From the NCBI GenBank assembly GCA_947456995.1, contig CANGVB010000186.1, positions 1-7,032 on the forward strand: 7,032 nt of DNA. The letters run 5' to 3'. This DNA comes from Bryobacteraceae bacterium (GTDB lineage: Bacteria; Acidobacteriota; Terriglobia; Bryobacterales; Bryobacteraceae). The translations under genes were made by a program, and so were the position numbers. Numbering within the stretch: position 1 is the first letter of the stretch; every line of letters begins with the position of its first letter. Under the pieces are notes generated by a model, which saw only the letters and a list, made by a program, of their open reading frames with translations, searched no databases and had not been told where the DNA came from. Shown here one piece after another: positions 1 to 6,288 of this stretch.

Positions 1-1
1 G

Positions 2-523
2 ATGAACCGCACCAGCCAACCCGGCAATATCCAGGCGGCCATCACCCCGGCACTCCAGTCCAGCTTCCCCGGCCTGGTCGTCTCCGGCATCGCAACCCTC
101 GATCAACTCCGCTCAGAATCCACCGCCAACCAGCGCTCCACAGCCTTACTCCTCGCCCTCTTCGCGATTCTCGGCCTCGCACTAGCCATCGTCGGAGTCC
201 ACGGTGTTATCGCCCACCGGGCAGCCGAGCGAACCCGCGAGCTCGGCATCCGCATCGCCCTCGGAGCAACCCCTTCCAACCTGCTAACCCTGGTGCTAAA
301 AGAAACCATCCTGGTATCTCTGGCCGGAGCTCTAACAGGAGTCTTCGCCGCCTACGCCCTGAGCCAATATCTCAACTCGCTACTTTTCGGAATCACCATC
401 CACGACCCGCTGGCCTTCACCCTCAGCCCGCTCATACTATTTGTCGCCGCAACGCTAGCCGCCACTTGGCCTGCCCTTCTTGCGCTACATACAGACCCGG
501 CCCTGACCCTTCGACACGACTAA
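2..523 (+). CDS. C-terminal part of an FtsX/MacB-like ABC permease (ADOP type), 5'-truncated by the window
   Basis: This is the last 173 or so residues of a large inner-membrane permease; the window opens inside the gene, so the ATG at base 2 is probably internal. Three hydrophobic segments are visible, at about residues 47-70, 98-122 and 136-162. Between the first two lies the charged cytoplasmic loop RTRELGIRIALGA (77-89), the hallmark of the FtsX/MacB_PCD domain. The C-terminus, with DPALTLRHD at the end, matches the DP-x-x-x-LR-x ending typical of acidobacterial duplicated orphan permeases (ADOP). Members of this group carry two FtsX domains and often lack an adjacent ATPase. The substrate cannot be told from this sequence; relatives export antimicrobials, lipids or lipoproteins. 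The TAA stop shares bases with the stop of the convergent gene on the other strand. Family assignment is confident; the ADOP subclass is inferred from the C-terminus alone. Confidence 0.9.
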   Translation: MNRTSQPGNIQAAITPALQSSFPGLVVSGIATLDQLRSESTANQRSTALLLALFAILGLALAIVGVHGVIAHRAAERTRELGIRIALGATPSNLLTLVLKETILVSLAGALTGVFAAYALSQYLNSLLFGITIHDPLAFTLSPLILFVAATLAATWPALLALHTDPALTLRHD

Positions 524-1266
524 AGCGGTTTCTCAGATACAACCACACGGGGTCCACTGCCACAACTAAACTGCCGCCTTATGCCCGCGATCCCGAGCTT
601 GGTCCAACTAAGTTCCACCTCGGTTTCCTGATCAGCCCCATGGTCATCACACGGCCACTGTACGACGCGAACAGGCCTCGTTGCCTGCCGCAGCGCATCC
701 CACGATTCCTTTCTCAACACCAATGCATCGCTCACACCGCGAAACGCATGCAACTTGTCTTTGCTCTTCGAAACTCCTACGACAATTCCGTACCTTTTCC
801 CACAAGGGCGAGTAGATGTCTGCAGGAAGAACTCGCTTTTCACTCCGTCGTGGTCGTAGTCTGCAAAGTCCATAACTCTCGTAACTGGCCTCTTCGCAAC
901 CAATTCAGCAAATCCTTCTTCTCCGCCGATACTATGATCCTTCTCGTAGTTCGGTTCCCAACGTTTCACGATAGCCACCTGCCCCGTATCTGCGAGAATT
1001 TCATCAAAAAACGAAGTCAAATCCAGTCGGTCAATCACGGCACTTTTGCGAATGCGCACAAGTTCTAAATCCCCACCCTCCCCAAATGCAAAGCCAGTGC
1101 AAGGGCAAGTCAGAGAAATATCATTCGCCTCGCAAACCGGCTTCGGCGACAACTTCCACCGCAACTGCCACGTCTCCACCACCCCATCCACCAACACCTT
1201 CTGCTCCTCGCGAATCTGTCCGCAAAGCACCACCCCAACCGAAATCAACCCAAGCAATCTCCACAT
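520..1266 (-). CDS. Secreted cysteine-containing protein of unknown function with a DxDxDG loop
   Basis: I do not recognise this 248-residue protein. The N-terminus, MWRLLGLISVGVVLCGQ, is a short hydrophobic segment that fits an export signal. The cysteine at 15 lacks a canonical lipobox (VVLC), so lipidation is doubtful. The remainder has six cysteines (45, 54, 56, 155, 206, 235), enough for three disulfides. A DYDHDG loop at 136-141 resembles the calcium-binding loops of EF-hand, dockerin and FG-GAP/VCBS proteins, and it sits in a stretch (DFADYDHDGVKSEFF) like a single VCBS-type unit. The start is uncertain. The GGAGGG Shine-Dalgarno-like sequence (1285-1290) lies close to ATG codons at 1279 and 1276, which are in a different frame, and 19 nt from the ATG used here. 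An in-frame TGA lies just upstream (1273-1275). The gene is divergent from the FKBP gene, with 48 bp between starts, and convergent with the permease. Confidence 0.75.
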   Translation of the reverse strand: MWRLLGLISVGVVLCGQIREEQKVLVDGVVETWQLRWKLSPKPVCEANDISLTCPCTGFAFGEGGDLELVRIRKSAVIDRLDLTSFFDEILADTGQVAIVKRWEPNYEKDHSIGGEEGFAELVAKRPVTRVMDFADYDHDGVKSEFFLQTSTRPCGKRYGIVVGVSKSKDKLHAFRGVSDALVLRKESWDALRQATRPVRVVQWPCDDHGADQETEVELSWTKLGIAGIRRQFSCGSGPRVVVSEKPL

Positions 1267-1314
1267 TTGCCGTCATCATAGCAACCCTCCGCGTGTTACC
1301 TTGCTCTAAGGACA

Positions 1315-1791
1315 ATGAACTACAAAGTCTGGCTCCTCCTCGCCGCCCTCATCCTCGCGGGCATCGTTTGGCGGGCCAATCAAAATCCAACTCAAGACTC
1401 GGGAGACCCCATGGAAGCCGGAAAGAAATTCCTCGAAGAAAACGCCAAGAAAGACGGCATCAAGTCGACTCCCTCTGGCCTGCAATACGAAGTACTGCGT
1501 GAAGGCACCGGACCCAAACCCGCCGCCACCAGCACCGTTGAAGTCCACTACGAAGGCCGCCTCATCAACGGCAGCATCTTCGATTCAAGCTATCAGCGCA
1601 AAGAAACCATCTCCTTCCCCCTCAACCGCGTAATCCCCGGCTGGACCGAAGGCCTGCAACTCATGCCCACCGGCGCAAAGTACCGCCTCTATATCCCCTC
1701 AGAACTCGGCTACGGTGCCCGCGGCGCAGGCGCAGACATTCCCCCAAACTCCGCCCTCATCTTCGACGTCGAACTGATCTCGATTCGTTAA
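1315..1791 (+). CDS. Membrane-anchored FKBP-type peptidyl-prolyl cis-trans isomerase
   Basis: A 158-residue prolyl isomerase that catalyses cis-trans rotation of X-Pro bonds and probably assists folding of exported proteins. Residues 4-18 are a hydrophobic segment (VWLLLAALILAGIVW) that is either a signal anchor or a signal peptide and places the enzyme in the periplasm. Residues 33-66 form the helical lead-in (EAGKKFLEENAKKDGIKS, then TPSGLQYEVLREGTG) seen in FklB/Mip-like proteins. The FKBP domain runs from about 56 to 158. By alignment to human FKBP12 its active-site residues are present: Tyr79, Phe89-Asp90 (FDSS), Phe101, Val106-Ile107, Trp110 (IPGW), Tyr133 (LGYG), Ile142 and Phe150 (FDVEL). 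No residue needed for the fold appears missing. The start is supported by AAGGA at 1308-1312, although the spacing to the ATG is short. The gene stands alone and is convergent with the glycosyltransferase, 19 bp away. Confidence 0.95.
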   Translation: MNYKVWLLLAALILAGIVWRANQNPTQDSGDPMEAGKKFLEENAKKDGIKSTPSGLQYEVLREGTGPKPAATSTVEVHYEGRLINGSIFDSSYQRKETISFPLNRVIPGWTEGLQLMPTGAKYRLYIPSELGYGARGAGADIPPNSALIFDVELISIR

Positions 1792-1810
1792 CTCGGCACA
1801 TGCGCAAAAC

Positions 1811-2557
1811 CTACCGGCCCAGCGCACTCCGAAAAATCACCCACAAAATCTTAATCGCTGCGCGGGAACTCCCCAAAAGGTTCCCGCTCACTTTTTCCTC
1901 CCCAGCCAGCCGATGCCCATACCTAACCGGCACCTCCACCACCCTCAATCCCCGCTGTGCCGCCCTCACCTGCATCTCGATCGTCCAGCCATAATTCCGG
2001 TCGCGCATCCCCAGATCCCGCAATACTCCCGCACGCACCGCCCGAAACGGCCCCAGATCCGTAGCACTCTGCCCCCAAAACAAATTCAGCAACGACGTGG
2101 CCAGCCAATTCCCAAACCGTTGATGTCCCCGCAGCGCCCCCTTCGACGCCTCCCCCAGCACCCGAGACCCAATCACCAAATCCGCCTCACCACGCAGGAT
2201 CGGCGCCACCAGAAGTTCTGTCTCTCCTGCATCCTCACTCCCGTCGGCTTGCAGGTACACCAGGATCACGTCATCCGGCACAACTTCAAGCACGGCCAGA
2301 CAAGCCGCGCCGTACCCTTTTTCTGCGGTCGATACAACCCTAGCCCCAGCTTTTTCAGCCTCCAGCGCAGTTTCATCGCTCGAACCATTGTTCGCAACCA
2401 CCACTTGCGCGAAAATGCCTTTGGGTAGACGCAACAAAGTTTGCGCGATTACGTCTGCCTCATTGTAAGCAGGTATGACCAACCAAACAGGCGAGACAAC
2501 TCCGGCACCATCCTCAGCGGGATTCTTCTTGCGCGACCTCGTGTTGAGCGTACTCAT
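1811..2557 (-). CDS. Family 2 glycosyltransferase, polyprenyl-phosphate sugar synthase-like
   Basis: A 248-residue GT-A fold enzyme that probably moves a sugar from a nucleotide donor onto polyprenyl phosphate or a related lipid at the inner membrane. The sequence shows the first strand and nucleotide-binding motif VIPAYNEADV (27-36) and VVVANNGSSDET (52-63). The metal-site region is LQADGSEDAGE (102-112), where Gln103 stands at the usual first Asp of DxD. Further motifs are DLVIGSR (126-132), ATDLGPFRA (165-173) and the acceptor-side YGWTIEMQVRA (189-199). EVPVRY and the KVSGNLLGS tail (222-230) follow. These are typical of the DPM/DPG-synthase-like subgroup. There is no strong C-terminal membrane segment. 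The ATG at 2557 gives 25 residues before the first strand and overlaps lepB by 83 bp. A TTG at 2482 would nearly remove the overlap, but it has no ribosome site and leaves almost nothing ahead of the first strand. Sugar and acceptor are unknown. Confidence 0.9.
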   Translation of the reverse strand: MSTLNTRSRKKNPAEDGAGVVSPVWLVIPAYNEADVIAQTLLRLPKGIFAQVVVANNGSSDETALEAEKAGARVVSTAEKGYGAACLAVLEVVPDDVILVYLQADGSEDAGETELLVAPILRGEADLVIGSRVLGEASKGALRGHQRFGNWLATSLLNLFWGQSATDLGPFRAVRAGVLRDLGMRDRNYGWTIEMQVRAAQRGLRVVEVPVRYGHRLAGEEKVSGNLLGSSRAAIKILWVIFRSALGR

Positions 2558-3023
2558 CGCCGTTGCGATTATCCTCTTCCTCTATCAGCCCGTAAAGGTC
2601 GAAGGCACATCTATGATGCCTGCCTTGAGTGATCAGGAGCGGATCTTCATCAACAAGTTTACCTACCGCTTTGGCATCGAAGACATCCGCCACGGCGATA
2701 TGGTCGTTTTTTTGTACCCCGGCGATACCTCCAAGTCTTATATCAAACGCGTCATCGGCATCCCAGGGGACTCCGTTGAAGTGCGAGAGGGCGCGGTGCT
2801 TCTTAACGGGACTCTGATCGACGAACCCTACGTCCCCGATGAGTTCATGGATCGAATCAGTGCACCGCGCACTATCGTCAAGCCAGGCGAATACTATGTG
2901 ATGGGCGACCACCGAAGCGCTTCCAACGATTCCCGCTCTTGGGGGACAGTCCCAAAAGATTACATCTACGGAAAAGCCGTCTTCGTCTATTGGCCGCTAA
3001 AAAAATTGGGAAGATTGCACTAA
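2475..3023 (+). CDS. lepB: Signal peptidase I
   Basis: A 182-residue membrane serine protease (family S26A) that removes signal peptides from proteins leaving the Sec and Tat routes, cutting on the periplasmic face. One membrane segment is visible at about 19-38 (LRDLVLSVLIAVAIILFLYQ). Box B follows with the nucleophile Ser46 in VEGTSMMPAL. Box D, KRVIGIPGD (91-99), supplies the general base Lys91. Box E, GDHRSASNDSRSWG (144-157), is intact and includes Ser150, Asp152 and Arg154. The protein is short compared with Escherichia coli LepB (324 residues) and has one membrane anchor rather than two, as in many Gram-positive and acidobacterial forms. The ATG at 2475 is the first in-frame start after a TAA at 2466-2468. 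The ribosome site is poor: GCAGG lies only a base or so from the ATG. The 5' end overlaps the divergent glycosyltransferase. Confidence 0.96.
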   Translation: MTNQTGETTPAPSSAGFFLRDLVLSVLIAVAIILFLYQPVKVEGTSMMPALSDQERIFINKFTYRFGIEDIRHGDMVVFLYPGDTSKSYIKRVIGIPGDSVEVREGAVLLNGTLIDEPYVPDEFMDRISAPRTIVKPGEYYVMGDHRSASNDSRSWGTVPKDYIYGKAVFVYWPLKKLGRLH

Positions 3024-3027
3024 ATTT

Positions 3028-3249
3028 TTAAGCCATCAACTCTTTCAGCGCCTTGCTGTACACCACTCGCAAACTCGGTTTTCTGGGCACTGCATTCAAC
3101 AGAGAATCATGCGAATCTGCTACCAGCAGATACTCTTCTACCGAACGTATCAGGTTCAGCAAAGCCAGGCGCCGCCGATGCAATCGATTCAATTCCTTTT
3201 GAATTTCAGGCAGCGGCGTCAGTGTTGGGGAGGTCTTACTACGTGACAT
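3028..3249 (-). CDS. Small helical protein of unknown function (73 aa)
   Basis: I do not recognise this 73-residue protein. It has a charged, probably alpha-helical centre (EIQKELNRLHRRRLALLNLI, residues 15-34) with a heptad-like pattern of hydrophobic residues, followed by a more hydrophobic stretch (SVEEYLLVA) and a basic C-terminus. It has no cysteine, signal peptide or membrane segment, so it is probably cytosolic. A good ribosome site, AAAGGA, lies on the minus strand at 3253-3258, three bases or so from the start, which supports real translation. The gene ends 4 bp from the lepB stop on the opposite strand. Its upstream region holds the GTACTAGTAC palindrome at 3259-3268, which would lie across or just before its start signals. 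It could be a regulator or a coiled-coil adaptor, but nothing in the sequence decides. Confidence 0.6.
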   Translation of the reverse strand: MSRSKTSPTLTPLPEIQKELNRLHRRRLALLNLIRSVEEYLLVADSHDSLLNAVPRKPSLRVVYSKALKELMA

Positions 3250-3421
3250 ATGTCCTTTGTACTAGTACTAGCTGTGGTACTCAAGTCCTAAAATAGGGGT
3301 ATTCTCTCACTCATTTGCGGGTAGATAATACCCACCTATAGGGGGTCTTTGCTCTACTACCATTTGACTACCCCGCCTCAGCCAACCCCAAAATCCCGGC
3401 TCATGCTAAAATACAGTTCTG
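3250..3421. promoter_or_regulatory. Divergent intergenic region with several short palindromes
   Basis: This stretch separates the small minus-strand gene from pcrA and is visibly more AT-rich than the genes around it. It holds the perfect palindrome GTACTAGTAC (3259-3268), with a third GTAC at 3277-3280. It also holds CCTA-AAA-TAGG (3287-3297), the 7-bp inverted pair GGGTATT (3297-3303) and AATACCC (3327-3333), and CCTATAGG (3335-3342) within a longer imperfect palindrome. A TTGACT at 3364-3369 and a GATAAT at 3324-3329 look like promoter elements but are not well spaced relative to each other. No ORF or RNA gene is evident. The density of dyads suggests protein-binding sites for one or both flanking genes; this is an inference. 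Confidence 0.4.
3407..3412 (+). promoter_or_regulatory. Likely -10 box of pcrA (TGcTAAAAT)
   Basis: TAAAAT is preceded by TGC, giving an extended -10 (TGnTAnnnT), which can work without a good -35. Transcription would start near 3419, only a few bases before the GTG at 3422. The ten bases TAAAATACAG recur with one change ahead of the permease at 6631-6640. No good -35 lies 16-18 bp upstream. Confidence 0.4.
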
Positions 3422-5977
3422 GTGGTGACACCCAAGTCTCCTCCTAAGTTGCTCAATCCAATGGACTTTCTCGAAGGCCTCAATCCCTCCCAACGCGAAG
3501 CCGCCGCTCACATCGAAGGCGCGCTCCTCATCCTCGCTGGTGCCGGCTCTGGCAAAACCCGCGTTATCACTCACCGCATCGCCAACCTCGTCCACGCCCA
3601 TAAAGTCCCCGGCTACGCAGTTCTCGCCGTTACTTTCACCAACAAAGCAGCCAAAGAAATGAAAGAGCGCGTAGACCAGCTCCTCGCCTCCACCGGCGAA
3701 AACTACGACACCCCCTTTGTTTCGACTTTCCACTCCTTTTGCGTCCGTCTCCTCCGCCGCGATGGCGATCGCCTCGCCGATATCCGCCCCGGCTTTACCC
3801 GCAACTTCAACATTTACGACGACGACGATCAGATGACTCTGATCAAGCAGATCTACAAGAATCTGGGTCTCGACGACAAGTTCATGCAATACCGTGCCGC
3901 ACTTTCGCGCATCTCCCATGCCAAGAGCCACCACGAATCCCCTGCAGACATCGCCAAGAACGCCAAAGACCCCAAATCCTCTCGTCTGGCCGTCATCTTT
4001 GAGCAGTACGAATCCCGCCTCCGCCAGGCCAACGCTGTAGATTTTGACGACCTCCTCCTCGAAAGCGTCCGCCTCCTCAAGCACGATTCCCAACTCCGCG
4101 AACTCTACAACCGTCGCTACTCCTTCGTCATGGTGGACGAGTATCAGGACACCAACCGCAGCCAGTATGAACTCATGCGCCTGCTCAGCATGAGCCACGG
4201 CAACGTGGTCGCCGTAGGCGACGAAGACCAGTCGATCTACTCCTGGCGTGGTGCCGACATCCGCAACATCCTCGACTTCGAGCGAGACTACGCCAACGCT
4301 AAAATCGTCCGTCTCGAACAAAACTACCGCTCCACCAAAAACATCATCGAAGCCGCCAGCGCCGTCGTTGCCAACAACACCCAGCGCAAAGGCAAAAACC
4401 TCTGGACCGATCAAACCTCCGGCCCCAAAATTGGCCTCTATGAAGCGATGGACGGAGAAAACGAAGCCCTCTGGATAGCCGATCGCATCGACAAAACTCT
4501 CGACCGCGACCCCAAAACCCAGATCGCCATCCTCTACCGCACCAACTCGCAATCCCGCCAGATTGAAGAAGCCCTCCGCCGCTACGGCCGCAAGTACACT
4601 GTCGTAGGTGGTCTCAGCTTCTACCAGCGAGCCGAAATCAAAGACGCCTTGAGTTACCTCAAGCTACTGGTAAACCCAACAGACTCCATCGCCTTCCTCC
4701 GCGTAGTAAACACCCCAGCCCGAGGCATCGGCAAAACCACTCTCGATCAGGTCGATCAATTCGCCCAGGCCAACAAGATCAGCCTCTGGGAAGCAACCGA
4801 AAAACAAATCGAAGAGCACGCACTCGGCTCCCGTGCAGAAGCCGCTCTCGACGCCTTCCGCAAGATGATCCTCGAACTCCGCGACGGCATCGAAAGCAAA
4901 TCCGTCGAAGACCTGCTGCGCACCCTCCTCGCCCGCACTGGCTACATCAAGACCCTCGAAGAGAACCCCGCGCCTGAAAACGAAGGCCGCATCGCCAACC
5001 TCCTCGAACTCATCAACGCCGCCGCCGAAGCTGCCGAACGCGGCGAATCCATCGGCGACTTCCTCGACCACGCCGCCCTCGTCTCAGACTCCGACAACGT
5101 CAACGAAAAAGCGCAAATCTCCCTTCTCACCATGCACAACGCCAAGGGCCTCGAGTTCCCCGTTGTCTTCATCGCCGGCATGGAAGAAGGCCTCTTTCCT
5201 CACTCCCGCGCCCTCCAGGACGACAACCAGATGGAAGAAGAACGCCGCCTCTGCTACGTCGGCATGACTCGCGCACGGCAACAACTCTTTCTCACCTGGG
5301 CCCGCATGCGACGCAAATACGGCGGCGGCATGCCAGAGCCAGCCCTCACATCGCGTTTCATCCGCGAAGTCCCCGAGCCATTCACCGAACGCCTCTCCAG
5401 GCTCAGCGTCATCCCGCAAATGGATCTCACCGCAGAGCAGTGGGAAGCCCGTGAAACCGTCAAAAAATACAGTTACAGCTCCCGCCCCAGTTCTGCTGCC
5501 GACAACATCAATCAGTTTTTCGGGGGAGGGAACTCGGCTGCCACGGCAAGACCGGTAGTGCAACCTCCGCCACGTCCTCCAGTGGGTCCTCCACCGCCAC
5601 CACCAGCTCCTCCAAAGCCCACAACAGCATCGCTTTTTGAAGACCTTCCCCCCTGGGAAACCAAACCAGCCGCCGCCCCGCCAGCTCCAAAGCCAACGGT
5701 ACCGCAACGCTCCACCGTCCCACCCAAGCGCGACATAATTCCGCCAGCCCCGCCGCGCCTGGCCTCATCGGCTGCCACCTTCCGCCCAGCCGCCCAGCAA
5801 CTCAAAAAGGTCTCCGGCATCCGTTCGGGCTCCACCGTCATGCACCCCAAGTACGGGAAGGGAACGGTAGTCCGCCGCGAAGGCGACGGCGACGAAGCCA
5901 GGCTCATCATCTCCTTTACCGGTTACGGCCTTAAGAAGCTAATCGAGAAGTTCGCTGGCATCAAACAACTGGACTAG
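3422..5977 (+). CDS. pcrA: UvrD/Rep-family 3'-5' DNA helicase, PcrA type, with long proline-rich linker
   Basis: An SF1A helicase that unwinds DNA during repair and strips proteins such as RecA from DNA. All core motifs are present (numbered from GTG 3422): Q motif LNPSQREA (20-27), Walker A AGAGSGKT (39-46), Walker B VDEYQDT (238-244), motif III VGDEDQSIYSWRGAD (265-279), motif IV LEQNYRST (298-305), motif V MHNAKGLEF (571-579) and motif VI YVGMTRARQQ (612-621) with Arg617 and Arg619. After the helicase core comes a proline-rich, probably disordered linker of about 100 residues (roughly 695-797), including a run of six prolines (723-728). The last 54 residues (SGIRSGSTVMHPKYGKGTVV onward) are the Tudor-like domain of PcrA that contacts RNA polymerase. 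At 851 residues it is over 100 longer than Bacillus PcrA. ATG 3461 (MDFLEGLNPSQ) is the start expected by homology; GTG 3422 fits the nearby -10 box. Neither has a Shine-Dalgarno. Confidence 0.96.
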   Translation: MVTPKSPPKLLNPMDFLEGLNPSQREAAAHIEGALLILAGAGSGKTRVITHRIANLVHAHKVPGYAVLAVTFTNKAAKEMKERVDQLLASTGENYDTPFVSTFHSFCVRLLRRDGDRLADIRPGFTRNFNIYDDDDQMTLIKQIYKNLGLDDKFMQYRAALSRISHAKSHHESPADIAKNAKDPKSSRLAVIFEQYESRLRQANAVDFDDLLLESVRLLKHDSQLRELYNRRYSFVMVDEYQDTNRSQYELMRLLSMSHGNVVAVGDEDQSIYSWRGADIRNILDFERDYANAKIVRLEQNYRSTKNIIEAASAVVANNTQRKGKNLWTDQTSGPKIGLYEAMDGENEALWIADRIDKTLDRDPKTQIAILYRTNSQSRQIEEALRRYGRKYTVVGGLSFYQRAEIKDALSYLKLLVNPTDSIAFLRVVNTPARGIGKTTLDQVDQFAQANKISLWEATEKQIEEHALGSRAEAALDAFRKMILELRDGIESKSVEDLLRTLLARTGYIKTLEENPAPENEGRIANLLELINAAAEAAERGESIGDFLDHAALVSDSDNVNEKAQISLLTMHNAKGLEFPVVFIAGMEEGLFPHSRALQDDNQMEEERRLCYVGMTRARQQLFLTWARMRRKYGGGMPEPALTSRFIREVPEPFTERLSRLSVIPQMDLTAEQWEARETVKKYSYSSRPSSAADNINQFFGGGNSAATARPVVQPPPRPPVGPPPPPPAPPKPTTASLFEDLPPWETKPAAAPPAPKPTVPQRSTVPPKRDIIPPAPPRLASSAATFRPAAQQLKKVSGIRSGSTVMHPKYGKGTVVRREGDGDEARLIISFTGYGLKKLIEKFAGIKQLD

Positions 5978-6033
5978 GCAATCCCCAGCTCATGCTGCCA
6001 AGGAATTCAAAAGAACGAACAACGATGGTTTAA

Positions 6034-6228
6034 GCACTCGAGAGGATCGACTTGGCACCAGACACCCCAACTGCACTTCAGCGCCGTCAGGCAGATCTCG
6101 CTCGCTTGCTGAACGTCTCAAGAACCACCGCAAACCACATTTTTCATGGAACCCAGGGCATTTCGAAGAGCAACGCACGCCAACTGTCAAAGTTCTTCGC
6201 AATCGACGTCGACGTCTTCCTCGCTTGA
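6034..6228 (+). pseudogene. Remnant of an XRE/HigA-like antitoxin HTH domain
   Basis: An open frame from just after a TAA (6031-6033) to the TGA at 6226-6228 encodes a recognisable XRE helix-turn-helix. QADLARLLNVSRTTANHIF is followed by HGTQGISKSNARQLSKFFAI and DVDVFLA. This is the pattern of the C-terminal DNA-binding domain of HigA/VapI-type antitoxins (COG5499- and COG3093-like), with the recognition helix at SRTTANHI, the GISKSxAxxL segment and the closing FF-I-x-x-x-x-FL. The first helix seems shortened: only about five residues lie between the TPTAL segment and QADL, where relatives have about fourteen. There is no ATG after the upstream stop, only a TTG at 6052. The frame reads further upstream to an ATG at 5992 but is broken by the TAA. 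No toxin gene is adjacent. It is most likely a decayed antitoxin; a short live regulator starting at TTG is the less likely alternative. Confidence 0.6.
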
Positions 6229-6288
6229 ACCGAAACTCGCTTTTCTCCCCCACCTGCGCTATCCTAAAAGTTTGGAATTTCTACCCCG

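Noticed and set aside
466..1068. Plus-strand open frame of 200 codons opposite the secreted protein
   Set aside because: Its composition is odd and it has no family resemblance. The opposite strand carries a signal peptide and coherent protein features, so this is a shadow.
1121..1315. 64-codon minus-strand frame with a good ribosome site near ATG 1279
   Set aside because: The product is a low-complexity Gly/Ala/Val shadow; only its ribosome site is of interest and is reported as a start problem.
1913..2428. Plus-strand frame of 171 codons opposite the glycosyltransferase
   Set aside because: Pro/His/Arg-rich complement of a well-supported glycosyltransferase; no own features.
3401..4552. 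Minus-strand open frame of 383 codons inside pcrA
   Set aside because: It is antisense to helicase motifs that are clearly under selection; its Gly/Val/Ala/Glu-rich sequence is what the complement of C-ending codons gives.
6205..6216. Palindrome GACGTCGACGTC
   Set aside because: It falls inside the HTH remnant and encodes its D-V-D-V residues, so codon repetition explains it.
5990..6253. Minus-strand frame of 87 codons in the pcrA-small gene interval
   Set aside because: Arg-rich and unrecognisable, and antisense to the XRE-like HTH, which is far better supported.
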